Source: Eubacteriales bacterium
Lineage (GTDB): Bacteria > Bacillota > Clostridia > Lachnospirales > Lachnospiraceae
Direction: 5' to 3'
Assembly: GCA_030536575.1 (NCBI GenBank)
Contig: JAUNPS010000022.1
Coordinates: 1 to 64,000, forward strand
DNA: 64,000 nt
The notes under the pieces were generated by a model, which was not told where the DNA came from, did no database searches, and saw only the letters and a program-made list of their open reading frames with translations. The translations under genes were made by a program, and so were the position numbers. The number at the start of each line of letters is the position of its first letter. The first letter of the stretch is position 1. This document shows, piece by piece, positions 24,921 through 33,789 of this stretch.

Positions 24921-24934
24921 ATTATTCACCTCTC

Positions 24935-26371
24935 TTAAACCGTGCCATGTTTCTTTGACGGGCGGTCTTCTCTTTTTGTGAATAACATTTCAAATGCGCC
25001 GATCACGTATTTTCTGGTATCGGCTGCCTCGATCAGGGTATCTACGTAGCCTCTTCTGGCTGCTGCCTGTGCGCTGGACTGTAAGGATGCGTACTCGGCC
25101 GCTTTTTCATTGATCACGGAGACATCGGAGCCGTCATACATGATCTTGGCTGCGAGGTTCGCGTCCATCATGCCGATCTGGGCGTTTTCCCAGGCGAAGG
25201 TCATGTCTGCGCCGAGGGCTTTGCTGTTCATGGCGGTGTAGGCGCTTCCGAATGCTTTTTCGGTGATAACGTTTACCTTCGGGACAGTGGCGTTTGCGAA
25301 CGCATAAGTCATCTCGGCGACTGCGGACGCAATGCTTCTTTCGGAGTGCATATCAGCCTTAAAGCCTGCAACGTTCGTGATGGTCAGGACCGGAATGTCA
25401 AAGGCATCGCAGAACTGAACGAATTTCGCGGCTTTTTTCGCGCCTTTGGACGTCAGGACTGCTTCGAATTCTTCGGCTTTTTCGCCATCCGCGTTATAAA
25501 CTTCGGTGCGGTTCGCTACGGCTCCTACGGTCATGCCGTTTAATTTGATGAAGCCGGTCACCATTTCTTTCGCATAGGCGGCCTTTACTTCCACGAACAG
25601 GTTATCGTCGGAAATGTTCGAAAGAAGGATGCTGGTATCGCCTGCCGCGTTCTCCAGGTCGGCACAGACACGGTTTAAGTCGTCGGTGCACTCTTCGTAG
25701 GAGGAATCGTCTTCGTTATTCGCCGGGAGGATGGAGATGAGCTGACGGATGCCTGCAAAGATCTCTTCTTCGGTGCCGGTGAAGTCTACAAGGCCGGTGG
25801 ATTCACTCTGGAATTTCGCGGAAGCGGTGTTGCACTTGTCCGTGGTGTTCCCTTCCAGGGCGTTTGGAGAATTGACAAACAGTTTTGCTTTCTTTTCTTC
25901 CATAAAGGTGAAGTCTGTCAGTGCCGCACCTACGCTCAAGCCGCCGCCGCAGGTTCCGAAAATGGCTGTGATCTGCGGGATCACGCCGCTTGCCAGACTC
26001 TGTTTTAAATAAATTTCGCCGAATGCGTTCAGTGCATCGGTGGCCTCCTGCAGACGCAGTCCGGCGCAGTCTACCAGTCCGATGACCGGCGCGCCCATCT
26101 TCATCGCAAGGTCGTACAGCGCGGTGATCTTCTTCGCGTGCATTTCGCCGATGGTGCCGCCCAGAACAGATGCATCCTGGCTGTAAACATAAACCAGATT
26201 CCCGTCAATGACACCGTATCCGGTCACGACTCCGTCAGCCGGAGTCTCGCTCGGCTGCATGTTGAAATCCGTGCTTCTGGCCGTTACACTTTTTCCGATT
26301 TCAACAAAACTGTTCTCGTCAAGTAAAGAATTGATTCTTTTACTTGCTAAGCTTTGTGCTGTGTTACTCAT
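24935..26371 (-). CDS. Carboxyltransferase subunit, methylmalonyl-CoA decarboxylase alpha-like
   Basis: The 478-residue protein is of the acyl-CoA carboxylase beta/12S transcarboxylase type. Motifs include SQDASVLGGTIGEMHAKKI, TCGGGLSVGAAL, GTEEEIFAGIRQLISILP and FGSAYTAMNSKALGAD. It transfers CO2 between an acyl-CoA, probably methylmalonyl-CoA, and biotin. It is the first gene of the cluster, with TGGAGGG before the ATG and a long structured leader. The exact acyl-CoA is not readable from sequence. Confidence 0.85.
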   Translation of the reverse strand: MSNTAQSLASKRINSLLDENSFVEIGKSVTARSTDFNMQPSETPADGVVTGYGVIDGNLVYVYSQDASVLGGTIGEMHAKKITALYDLAMKMGAPVIGLVDCAGLRLQEATDALNAFGEIYLKQSLASGVIPQITAIFGTCGGGLSVGAALTDFTFMEEKKAKLFVNSPNALEGNTTDKCNTASAKFQSESTGLVDFTGTEEEIFAGIRQLISILPANNEDDSSYEECTDDLNRVCADLENAAGDTSILLSNISDDNLFVEVKAAYAKEMVTGFIKLNGMTVGAVANRTEVYNADGEKAEEFEAVLTSKGAKKAAKFVQFCDAFDIPVLTITNVAGFKADMHSERSIASAVAEMTYAFANATVPKVNVITEKAFGSAYTAMNSKALGADMTFAWENAQIGMMDANLAAKIMYDGSDVSVINEKAAEYASLQSSAQAAARRGYVDTLIEAADTRKYVIGAFEMLFTKREDRPSKKHGTV

Positions 26372-26402
26372 TCTTAGCCCTCCATTTGCATATTTATTCT
26401 CA

Positions 26403-26505
26403 CGCAGGCGGGAAACCTTCGGCAGGCCGGCTTGAAGATGCCTGTCCGCGGGCAGATCCCAGGTTTTTATGCGCCTGCGGTTTTGATGCTCCGTAGCTTC
26501 TACGG
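26403..26505 (-). other. Structured 5' leader of the decarboxylase cluster
   Basis: Transcription should start near 26541, giving a leader of about 170 nt. It contains a CCGTAG-AAG-CTACGG hairpin (26491-26505). A nested set of stems follows: 26473-26479 with 26403-26409 (CGCAGGC/GCCTGCG), 26461-26466 with 26413-26418 (AAACCT/AGGTTT), and 26440-26446 with 26421-26427. I cannot match it to a riboswitch class I know; no T-box motif is present. Confidence 0.5.
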
Positions 26506-26547
26506 GGTGCCGGAGAAAATTTCAAATCAAATTTTCTGCCGATTATA

Positions 26548-26576
26548 ATTGTACCGAATTTCCGCCAAAATAGCAA
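26548..26576 (-). promoter_or_regulatory. Promoter of the decarboxylase cluster
   Basis: On the minus strand this is TTGCTA, 17 bases, TACAAT. Confidence 0.7.
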
Positions 26577-26623
26577 GTCTTTTCGTCTAATTCTTAACGA
26601 AAACTTAAATTTTTATCTTTTTT

Positions 26624-26815
26624 TCATGTTTGGGGAAGATTCCGGGACTTCCGGATGACAAAACGTCTCATGATTTTTAATAAATAATGCCCAACCCACA
26701 CAAAGAATCCCATAGCGGCGATATAATCCATCAGCTGCGCCGGCACAACAATCAGATCTTCATCAAGTTCCGTCCATGCCAGAAAGCCGCTCCAATTTCG
26801 ATTGCTGCAGGAGAA
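26624..26815 (-). pseudogene. Possible decayed gene remnant
   Basis: Below the aldo/keto reductase remnant one minus-strand frame reads WTELDEDLIVVPAQLMDYIA and continues through a hydrophobic stretch and a basic tail to a stop at 26624. A neighbouring frame upstream reads GYSPAAIEIGAAFW. Together they look like the end of a frameshifted membrane protein. There is no start or ribosome site. This is weak evidence. Confidence 0.25.
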
Positions 26816-26822
26816 TAGCCTT

Positions 26823-27170
26823 TTATCTGTGAAGCCCTGTCAGCATTTCCACCGTAGCCGGATCGTAGTGGGAGAAGAACAGGCTTTCCTTTCCATCCAA
26901 CGCCTGAATGGCCGCCATGTCCTCGGCATCCAGCGCAAAATCAAACACCTCCATGTTCTGTATCATCCGATCCTTGTGCGCAGACTTCGGAATCACCACA
27001 ACGCCGCTCTGGATCAGGAACCTCAAAGCCGCCTGTGCCGTATCAATCGAGCGATAGCCGACGCTGATCGCATCCAGTACGCAGCGCTCACATTCCTCAT
27101 TGCTGACCTGATACACGCCATATCCCAAGACAGGCATTTTTACTCCGTTATTCAAGGTTACATATTCCAT
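26823..27170 (-). pseudogene. Aldo/keto reductase with large internal deletion
   Basis: The 115-residue frame joins a normal N-terminus (MEYVTLNNGVKMPVLGYGVY ... GYRSIDTAQ) directly to a normal C-terminus (AALRFLIQSGVVVIPKS ... SLFFSHYDPATVEMLTGL). Full-length family members have about 280 residues, so roughly 160 residues, including the catalytic Tyr, Lys and His region, are missing. The reading frame, GGAGGA ribosome site and start are intact. Family members usually have an AQA at both junction points, so recombination between short repeats is plausible. The product should be inactive. Confidence 0.8.
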
Positions 27171-27232
27171 GATCGATTCCTCCGTTTCTTTTCCTTCAAA
27201 GCATTGCCATCTTCATCATAATACGCTGCATT

Positions 27233-28078
27233 TCATACGCCCTCTCGATTCTTCGGCACACAGCGCAGCCAAAGGCCGCCGCCTTCTATCTGTTTTATTT
27301 CTTTTAATGTGAATCCAACCGGTCTGCCGCCCGGAAGGAAATCCGATTTTTCAAAAATGGAAACAGCGGTATTGCTGCCGTCGGCTGCCGGAGCAATGAC
27401 AAGGCTTAATTCATCAATCGCTCCCGCCTGCAAAAACGTCCAGTTTATCGTACCTCCGCCTGCAATCATCAGCCGCTCAATGGAAAACTTCCGTTTCAGC
27501 TTACGAAGGAGAATCCCCGGATCAAGCTGCTCTTTGCCTGCGAAAATGTAGGAAATATCAAATTTCCTTAAATACGCAAGATAATCCGTGGAAACCGCCT
27601 CCGTCAATGCTTCTATTACATGAGCCTTCGGGCGGCCTTTCTTCTCAATAGAATTGGAAGTCCAGCTTAAAATTCCTTCGGGATCGATGGAAACAATATA
27701 ATTTCCCACATCAGAATGGGCAGAATAATCTTCCTTCTCATAGCAAACGGAACCTTTCGGCAGTCTTTTTACGATACCGTCTGCATAGCTGCCTATCATG
27801 GTTGTCGTGCCGTACAGAGTCGCCTGACAACCATAAAAGCCCCGGAGATTTCCGTATTCCGCAAGCGCCGGTCCGCACTCCGGCATAGAGAAAAACTCTC
27901 CATCGATTTTCCCATCCAGCGAGGAAAGCATGTGGCAGACTACAAACGGCCTATCCGCCAAGCTGCGATCTCTTAGGGATAGCTGTTCTTCCCTTGGCCC
28001 CACCTCGCCATCCTTTATCTCCGAAAGTTTCGGTGCAAATTCGCCCATGGCATCTCTGCCAGCAGTAACTTTCTCCAT
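27233..28078 (-). CDS. RibD C-terminal/dihydrofolate reductase family protein
   Basis: The 281-residue protein has the RibD reductase-like fold: FVVCHMLSSLDGKIDGEFF, ATLYGTTTMIGSYADG, and SIERLMIAGGGTINWTFLQAG. Such stand-alone proteins use NADPH to reduce pterin- or pyrimidine-like compounds, but the substrate is not known. AGGAAGGAGG precedes the ATG at 28078; the frame reaching 28123 has no ribosome site. Confidence 0.85.
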   Translation of the reverse strand: MEKVTAGRDAMGEFAPKLSEIKDGEVGPREEQLSLRDRSLADRPFVVCHMLSSLDGKIDGEFFSMPECGPALAEYGNLRGFYGCQATLYGTTTMIGSYADGIVKRLPKGSVCYEKEDYSAHSDVGNYIVSIDPEGILSWTSNSIEKKGRPKAHVIEALTEAVSTDYLAYLRKFDISYIFAGKEQLDPGILLRKLKRKFSIERLMIAGGGTINWTFLQAGAIDELSLVIAPAADGSNTAVSIFEKSDFLPGGRPVGFTLKEIKQIEGGGLWLRCVPKNREGV

Positions 28079-28109
28079 CTGAATCCTCCTTCCTGTAATC
28101 CATATATTT

Positions 28110-29133
28110 TTACTGTTCGCCATTCCAGAAAAATCTTAGTCCGTTATAAGTGTATTCATCTGCTGCCTTCCCATCGTGAGAATAGCCCTCTCTTTCCAGG
28201 AATGACAGATTTCCATCCGCTTCCTTATTTGCAAAGCAAAACGTCCCATCCTTCACGCTTCCCATCGCCATGATCTGCGCTTTGAAAGCACTGTATGCAA
28301 AATCATTTGTGCCGGATGCCGAGAAAATAAAGAAGTCATCCCAATCATACCCGGAGTTTTTTACAAGCTCCGCCATATACTCGCCATCCGCCCCATAACT
28401 TCCGCTCATTGGCATGAAATAACGAAAATAGTCAAGGCAATACCGGAAGGTACACCATGTATTGACGCTGCCCATAGAGAAACCGCCAAATCCCCGGTAA
28501 TCGCGGGAAGCAGCCAAGCCTTCCAGGGTGGTGTCTTCCGTATAGGTACGATATCTGCTCTCAACAGCAGGAATCAGGTCGTTCACCAATTCATTGTGAA
28601 ATTGATCTGTCAACTGAAGGGCAAGACTGTAATCCCCGCTGTCGCTCCCGCTGGTATTATTGTAGGTAGGCAGGACAATGATAAGCGGCTGAATTTTACC
28701 ATCTTCGATTGCATGGTCGATTACATACTTAAAGGAACGGGGATTCTCGTCTGTTCCCATAAGACTTGTCTCGTTGCTCCACCCGCCATGGCTCAGATAA
28801 AAAACAGGATACTTTTCTTCCTCCGAATAGCCATACGGCAGATACACCCACGCTTCTTTTGTCAATTCCTGTGTGTTCCTCATAGGAAAAAGATTCCCAC
28901 GTCTGATAGGTCAGTTTTTCTAAAGTCCCCGGATGTTCAGAAGGCGTTTCATATCCATCCGGGATATATTCCAGTTCATCCGGCACGACACCGCTGAGAT
29001 TTCCGCCATTGACCGCTGCAATGTCCGTTTTTATCTGCACATTTGTTGCGGCTGTTTGCTCTTCGCTGCTTCCGCAGGCAGACAAGCCAAAGAACAGTAA
29101 AACAGCCATCGCAACAGATCCAATTTTCTTCAT
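28110..29133 (-). pseudogene. Esterase lipoprotein gene with frameshift
   Basis: The 5' frame from 29133 encodes a lipoprotein signal (MKKIGSVAMAVLLFFGLSAC) and residues up to WESFSYEEHT. The 3' frame then continues QELTKEAWVYLPYGYSEEEK to 28110 with an esterase D/feruloyl esterase-like domain, including GGFSMGSVNTW (nucleophile Ser) and HDGKA (His). The frames change at a CACACA run (28870-28875); two more bases would restore one protein of about 341 residues. It may be a true mutation, a slippage switch or a sequencing error. Confidence 0.75.
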
Positions 29134-29147
29134 AGGCGGTTACTCCT

Positions 29148-29876
29148 TTATAAGCCCAGGCCTTCTACCCAGGCCCGTACATCTCCCTCAGAAGCGCTTG
29201 AACGGAAACGCTGTCCTTCCTGCCAGTCTCCGGTTCCAGCCATTTCCTCCAGCAGTTCACCACTTTCTCCTAAACCGGAGCTTGCGGAAGTGCAAAACGG
29301 AATCACGGTTTTACCTGTGAAATCGTTGGCTTCAATAAATTCATTGACCGGCCACGCCGCAATTCCCCACCAAATCGGATAACCGATAAACACCGTATCA
29401 TAATCATACCAATTATCCACCGTTGCTGCAACAAGCTCCACAACCCGTTCAGACTCATTTTCATGCTCTCTTGTCACCCGGCTGTCGTCATTCGTCCAGT
29501 CCAGATCCTCGTCACTGTACGGCTCCACAGGTTCCAGTTCAAACAGATCTGCGCCCGCTGCATCGGCAATGACTGTTGCGACATTTTCCGTACTTCCTGT
29601 AGCGGAATAATAGACAACCAGCGTTTTTCCACCAGTGCTTTCTGTTTCTTCTGCCGCTGTGTCAGACAGTTTGGCGGCCGTTTCCTCCGAAATTTCAGAT
29701 TCCGAAGCCTCTTCGCTGGCCGCTTCCTCCGAAGTCTCAGATTCCGAAGCCGCTTCGCTGGTCGTCTCCTCCGAAGCTGGCTCCGTCGTAGTATTCTGTG
29801 CCTGCCGGTTATTACCGCAGGCGGTAAGGCTGAATACGAGCATAAGGCTCAAAAATAAAGCGGATAATTTTTTCAT
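29148..29876 (-). CDS. Flavodoxin-domain lipoprotein
   Basis: The 242-residue protein has a lipoprotein signal (VFSLTACGN), a Ser/Glu/Thr-rich linker of about 55 residues, and a flavodoxin domain with the FMN phosphate loop YYSATGSTENVA and GYPIWWGIAAWPV. It should be anchored outside the membrane and could shuttle electrons there. It lies 14 bases upstream of the damaged esterase gene and downstream of an Fe-alcohol dehydrogenase. Confidence 0.88.
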   Translation of the reverse strand: MKKLSALFLSLMLVFSLTACGNNRQAQNTTTEPASEETTSEAASESETSEEAASEEASESEISEETAAKLSDTAAEETESTGGKTLVVYYSATGSTENVATVIADAAGADLFELEPVEPYSDEDLDWTNDDSRVTREHENESERVVELVAATVDNWYDYDTVFIGYPIWWGIAAWPVNEFIEANDFTGKTVIPFCTSASSGLGESGELLEEMAGTGDWQEGQRFRSSASEGDVRAWVEGLGL

Positions 29877-29897
29877 AGTCTGTGATCTCCTCTCTTT

Positions 29898-31067
29898 TCA
29901 GAAACACTCCTTGAAAATTTCAAGGATTTCTTCGTGCGACATTTTCTTGTAGCTGCCGGGAGCCAGATTGCAGGAATCGGCAATCGCTTTCAGGTCAGTA
30001 CTTTCCGTCACCCCCAAATCCTGTAAGGTCACAGGCAGGCCGATTTCCACAATGAAATCTTCCAACGCGTCAATACCGGCAAGCGCAATTTCCTCGTCCG
30101 TCTTTCCGTCAGCGGAAATGCCCCATACGTTGACGGCAAACTGCTTGAATTTCGCCAGACCTTCCCTGTAAATATGGCGGTAATAAACCGGGTGCAGCAC
30201 CGCCAGCCCTGCGCCGTGGTTACAGTTGGTATAAGCTCCAAGCTGGTGTTCCATCTGGTGACACTCAAAATCACACATTTTCCCCAGCTTGATAATCCGG
30301 TTTTCCGCCATTGCCGCATCCCACATCAGGTTGCTTCTGGCAGTGTAATCCTCCGGGTTCAAAATAGCGGCACGCAGGCTTTTGATCACATTCCGCATAA
30401 GCGCCTCGGAAATATCGTCGGAAACATTGCTCTCGTTCGGTTCGCTGAAATAGGTCTCCATGATATGTGAGAGAATATCGAAACCACCGGATACCATCTG
30501 AAACTTCGGAACGCTGTAGGTATAGGTCGGATCAAGCAGGGCAAACCGGGGATTGCACGCAGGATAATCGCGTCCGGTCTTTACTTTCCGTGCCTCGTTG
30601 GTAATGACCGCGCCGCCGTTGCACTCGCTGCCGGTTCCCGTTACCGTCACAATGACACCCAGCGGAAGCGGCTCAAAATCAAATACGCCGGTCCTCGCCC
30701 AAAAATTTGCCCATACGTCGCCGTCATACCGGGCGGCAATGGAAATTGCCTTGCAGCAGTCCATCACGCTGCCGCCACCAACGCCGAGAATCAGTTCCAC
30801 ACCATTTTCCTTTGCCACCTTTGCACCTTCCAGCACCTTTGCACAGGTGGGGTTTGCCATAATACCGGAAAATTCGACGACCTTTTTCCCTGCTTCTTTC
30901 AGGATGGCGGTCACTTCGTCATAAATGCCGTTTCTCTTGATGGAACCGCCGCCATAGGCCAGCATGACCGTACTGCCATACCTCTTTGTCAGGCAGGAAA
31001 GGTATTCTTTCACGCAGCCCTTTCCAAAATAGACCTTTGTTGCATTTTCAAAGATAAAGTTGTTCAT
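29898..31067 (-). CDS. Iron-containing alcohol dehydrogenase
   Basis: The 389-residue protein is of the YqhD/butanol dehydrogenase group. NAD(P) site motifs are YGGGSIKRNG, GVGGGSVMD and TVTGTGSE; metal ligands are likely in FDILSHIMETYF, HQMEHQLGA and NCNHGAGLAVLHP. It probably reduces short aldehydes. Of two close ATGs I prefer 31067, with AAGGAGAG at good distance. Confidence 0.9.
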   Translation of the reverse strand: MNNFIFENATKVYFGKGCVKEYLSCLTKRYGSTVMLAYGGGSIKRNGIYDEVTAILKEAGKKVVEFSGIMANPTCAKVLEGAKVAKENGVELILGVGGGSVMDCCKAISIAARYDGDVWANFWARTGVFDFEPLPLGVIVTVTGTGSECNGGAVITNEARKVKTGRDYPACNPRFALLDPTYTYSVPKFQMVSGGFDILSHIMETYFSEPNESNVSDDISEALMRNVIKSLRAAILNPEDYTARSNLMWDAAMAENRIIKLGKMCDFECHQMEHQLGAYTNCNHGAGLAVLHPVYYRHIYREGLAKFKQFAVNVWGISADGKTDEEIALAGIDALEDFIVEIGLPVTLQDLGVTESTDLKAIADSCNLAPGSYKKMSHEEILEIFKECF

Positions 31068-31144
31068 ATTCATCTCTCCTTATTCGAATTTCTTTGCGTA
31101 AGTACATCTGTGTTCCCAGCCCCGACTAAGGCATCTGAACTCCA

Positions 31145-32179
31145 TTACACTTGCCTTTGCCAAAATGCGGCCGCCTCCTCAATCCATCCTTCTGCAGCCG
31201 TACCGGTTCCCAATCCAAATCCATGTCCCAGTCCCGGATAGGAATGAAATTCCGTATCAATGCCCAGGTTTCTCATTCCATCAAGCCTTCGCTTCATCGT
31301 TCGCCAGCTTGCTATCCCGTCGCTCTCTCCCACTGCAACAAAGGTCGCAGGGTCGCTCTCGCTGTATTTGCTCAGGCCAGTGTACTGCATGATGACTGCC
31401 GCAGGCTGTGGTAAATCTTTTTCTCCAAAGGCTGCCGTTCCGTAAGAGCCAAGCCATGCTGCCATTCTCGCGCCTGCCGAACCTCCCCACAGGGAATAAC
31501 CGTCCGTGTCCACTTCAAGCTCCTTGGCATGGTCGAAAATAAAGCATATCGCCCTTGCCAAATCCTCGCAGGCCGTTTGTGCGCCGGGGCGGTAAATCAG
31601 CGCAAAGGCGTTATATCCCATTTTGGATAATTCCAGGGCATGGGGAAAGCTGTCCTGCATGGCTCCCACATAGGCGAAGCCGCCGCCCGCGTTACATACG
31701 GCAAATTTTTCTCCGGGATTCCCTTTGAAGAAAAATAATCCGGTGTCCTTTTTTTCAGGGTCAGCGGCTTTTTCTTCCTCCGTGTAAATGTCAAAGAAAA
31801 TCGTATCGCCTGCCACTGCATGGTCTTTCAGGTAATTTGCAATCTCCACCGTCTTTTCCGGGTCGATATTGCTGTACCATGTAAGCCTTAAATCGCCCAA
31901 TGTTTCCCCGCTGTAATAACCGCTGTCCACAGGGAAAATCAGCCTGCCATAGTTTCCAAAGACCGAATCGGCTATGACATCTGAAATTTTTGTGTCCGTT
32001 GTATATTCCATGGTCATATCTTCATCTATCTGCACAGTCTTTCCGGTTTCTTCTTCGTACTGGCTGTCGGATTCAGGAAGTTCTGTCGCTGTGGTGTTAA
32101 CTGTTGTTTGATTTGCAACGCATCCTGCCAAACCAATCAGGAAACAGAGGAATATACCCGCACAAGCAATTTTTCTCAT
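31145..32179 (-). CDS. Alpha/beta hydrolase lipoprotein
   Basis: The 344-residue protein has a lipoprotein signal (LIGLAGCVAN) and a C-terminal alpha/beta hydrolase domain. The nucleophile is in LWGGSAGARM, the likely acid in VGESDGIASW and the His in YPGLGHGFG. The oxyanion region is NAGGGFAYVG. It is likely a surface esterase or deacetylase; the substrate is unknown. Confidence 0.82.
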   Translation of the reverse strand: MRKIACAGIFLCFLIGLAGCVANQTTVNTTATELPESDSQYEEETGKTVQIDEDMTMEYTTDTKISDVIADSVFGNYGRLIFPVDSGYYSGETLGDLRLTWYSNIDPEKTVEIANYLKDHAVAGDTIFFDIYTEEEKAADPEKKDTGLFFFKGNPGEKFAVCNAGGGFAYVGAMQDSFPHALELSKMGYNAFALIYRPGAQTACEDLARAICFIFDHAKELEVDTDGYSLWGGSAGARMAAWLGSYGTAAFGEKDLPQPAAVIMQYTGLSKYSESDPATFVAVGESDGIASWRTMKRRLDGMRNLGIDTEFHSYPGLGHGFGLGTGTAAEGWIEEAAAFWQRQV

Positions 32180-32251
32180 TGATTCACCCGCCTTTTCTAT
32201 GCATCGTAGACTCGAAAGATGCTTTGTATCTTCTTACAGCTTACATTATAA

Positions 32252-32284
32252 AGAAAGCGAGACCCCGGCAGAAGTCTCGCTTTG
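32252..32284 (-). terminator. Terminator of the HipA-like gene
   Basis: GCGAGAC pairs with GTCTCGC; on the minus strand the tail is TTTCTTT. Confidence 0.75.
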
Positions 32285-32396
32285 TTCATCAGTTTATACT
32301 TTTGGGTTATAATTCTTTCCGGCTATCCATACAATTCCTTGTGGATATCCTTTGTAAAATATAAGAAATACTATACATTTATTCATCTTAATTTTG

Positions 32397-33320
32397 CTAA
32401 AGCGTTGATCCGGACTTCCCCGGCACTTCCTGGGTTACCATTTCATAAGCGGGCCTGAGAATCCGATCAAGCCTTGCTGTGATATAGCTCTTATAAAACT
32501 GCCTTTGCAGATCCGTCAGATACGGGACTTCGTCAAGAAACGCCCCAATCTGCCCCATGTCTACGCTCTCATAGATGCGTTTAATAGCCTGACCGCAATC
32601 CTCGTCCTCTGCCCGGAGCAGGAAATCATAGTAATTGATTTTTCTTCCGTTCTGCTTAAGTGCGGAGGTAGGGAAACGGAAGATCCTCATGTCCCTCTCT
32701 GCCGGATCGGTCAGTACCTTGCGCATCACTTCCCTATCCGCCTGGGGCAGCAGGCAGCTTCCACAGTCAAAGACCGGCGCGATGCAACTCTTTTTTTCTG
32801 CCGGTTCATAAAGGAATCCCCAGTTTCCATTGTGACGGTCAAAATTTCCAAGCAGCGCGTCTGCCGCGAACATATCCCAAAAATGCGCCTTTAGCTGAAT
32901 CGGATCAACAAATTGCTGCTTATCGATGGTTTCCAGAATATCTTCCAGCTCTGTCCCGCTTCCATTGGAGTCAGAATCCAGAATGGTGTTCTTAATGGAA
33001 CAGAAGTCCAAAAGCTGTTTCCCCTCCGCCGTAAAATCCAGGCAGGCGCACACTACCTTCGTCTTTCCGGCGACGGTAAACGTACCCAGCATCGTTTTCT
33101 GGGCCTCTATGCCGAGAAGATTAAAAATGCTGCTGGCAATGTGTTCGCTGAAGCAGCTGTTGGTATAGGACAGCTCTGTGGGTTTTCCCTCTCCTGAAGG
33201 CGGAAATTTCAGCATATACTGCTTTCCCTCAAATTCCACTGCGATTTTTTTGCCGTTTGCTCCATTATAAGCCCGCCCAGGCATCCGTCTGCAGTTTGTG
33301 AAATCAATGGTTCTGTTCAT
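32397..33320 (-). CDS. HipA/CtkA-like serine/threonine kinase
   Basis: The 307-residue protein resembles the HipA/CtkA kinase fold. An ATP-binding Lys is probable in KQYMLKFPPSG, the catalytic Asp in LLGNFDRHNGNWGFL, and the metal-binding Asp in APVFDCGSCL. HipA toxins phosphorylate aminoacyl-tRNA synthetases and cause growth arrest. The start at 33320 fits the ribosome site better than the frame to 33404. It lies 13 bases after an HTH gene, the usual antitoxin-toxin order. Confidence 0.82.
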   Translation of the reverse strand: MNRTIDFTNCRRMPGRAYNGANGKKIAVEFEGKQYMLKFPPSGEGKPTELSYTNSCFSEHIASSIFNLLGIEAQKTMLGTFTVAGKTKVVCACLDFTAEGKQLLDFCSIKNTILDSDSNGSGTELEDILETIDKQQFVDPIQLKAHFWDMFAADALLGNFDRHNGNWGFLYEPAEKKSCIAPVFDCGSCLLPQADREVMRKVLTDPAERDMRIFRFPTSALKQNGRKINYYDFLLRAEDEDCGQAIKRIYESVDMGQIGAFLDEVPYLTDLQRQFYKSYITARLDRILRPAYEMVTQEVPGKSGSTL

Positions 33321-33333
33321 ATTCCCGTTCCCT

Positions 33334-33738
33334 TCACAGGTATTTTTGCCGCAGATACTCTGCGTGTTCCGGTGTAATCGCGCCGTCATCAATCTGTGCA
33401 GCATTGATGCTGCCGTACAGTTCTCCCCACAGACAGTCCAGGTAAGACACGCCCTTTTTCATACCGTTCTTATACGCATCCAGATCATGCTGGAGATATT
33501 CCGGCAATCCCTGCTCATAGGTGCGTTCTCTTTCGCTCTCCCGGATTCCTTCCTCCGTCAGAAGCTCCATGGAAACGCCAAGCGCCTTTGCGATTTTATA
33601 GATGGTTTCAGCCGAACATTTTTCCAGCCGGGTCTTGCCGCTGCAGATATCGTTCAGCGTTGCATGGGGAATGCCTGCCTCCAGTGCAAGACGGTACTTT
33701 GTCATGTTCTGCTTTTTCAGCAGTATATCCAGGATCAT
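33334..33738 (-). CDS. XRE-family HTH protein, likely HipB-like antitoxin
   Basis: The 134-residue protein starts MILDILLKKQNMTKYRLALE with a Cro/C1-type HTH to about residue 62 (AGIPHATLNDICSGKTRLEK). A C-terminal extension of about 70 residues (YEQGLPEYLQHDLDAYKNGM) is not typical of short HipB proteins and could contact the kinase. The start at 33738 follows GGGAG; the longer frame to 34149 overlaps LysR coding sequence. A palindrome covers its promoter. Confidence 0.82.
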   Translation of the reverse strand: MILDILLKKQNMTKYRLALEAGIPHATLNDICSGKTRLEKCSAETIYKIAKALGVSMELLTEEGIRESERERTYEQGLPEYLQHDLDAYKNGMKKGVSYLDCLWGELYGSINAAQIDDGAITPEHAEYLRQKYL

Positions 33739-33759
33739 CGTCCTCACTCCCTTCTCCAT

Positions 33760-33789
33760 TATTATATCGGTATACCGAAATAATAGCAA
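33760..33789 (-). promoter_or_regulatory. Autoregulated promoter of the hipBA-like operon
   Basis: On the minus strand this is TTGCTA, 17 bases, TATAAT. A 26-bp near-perfect palindrome (33760-33785) centred on CGGTATACCG covers the -10 box and spacer, as expected for an antitoxin operator. Confidence 0.8.
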
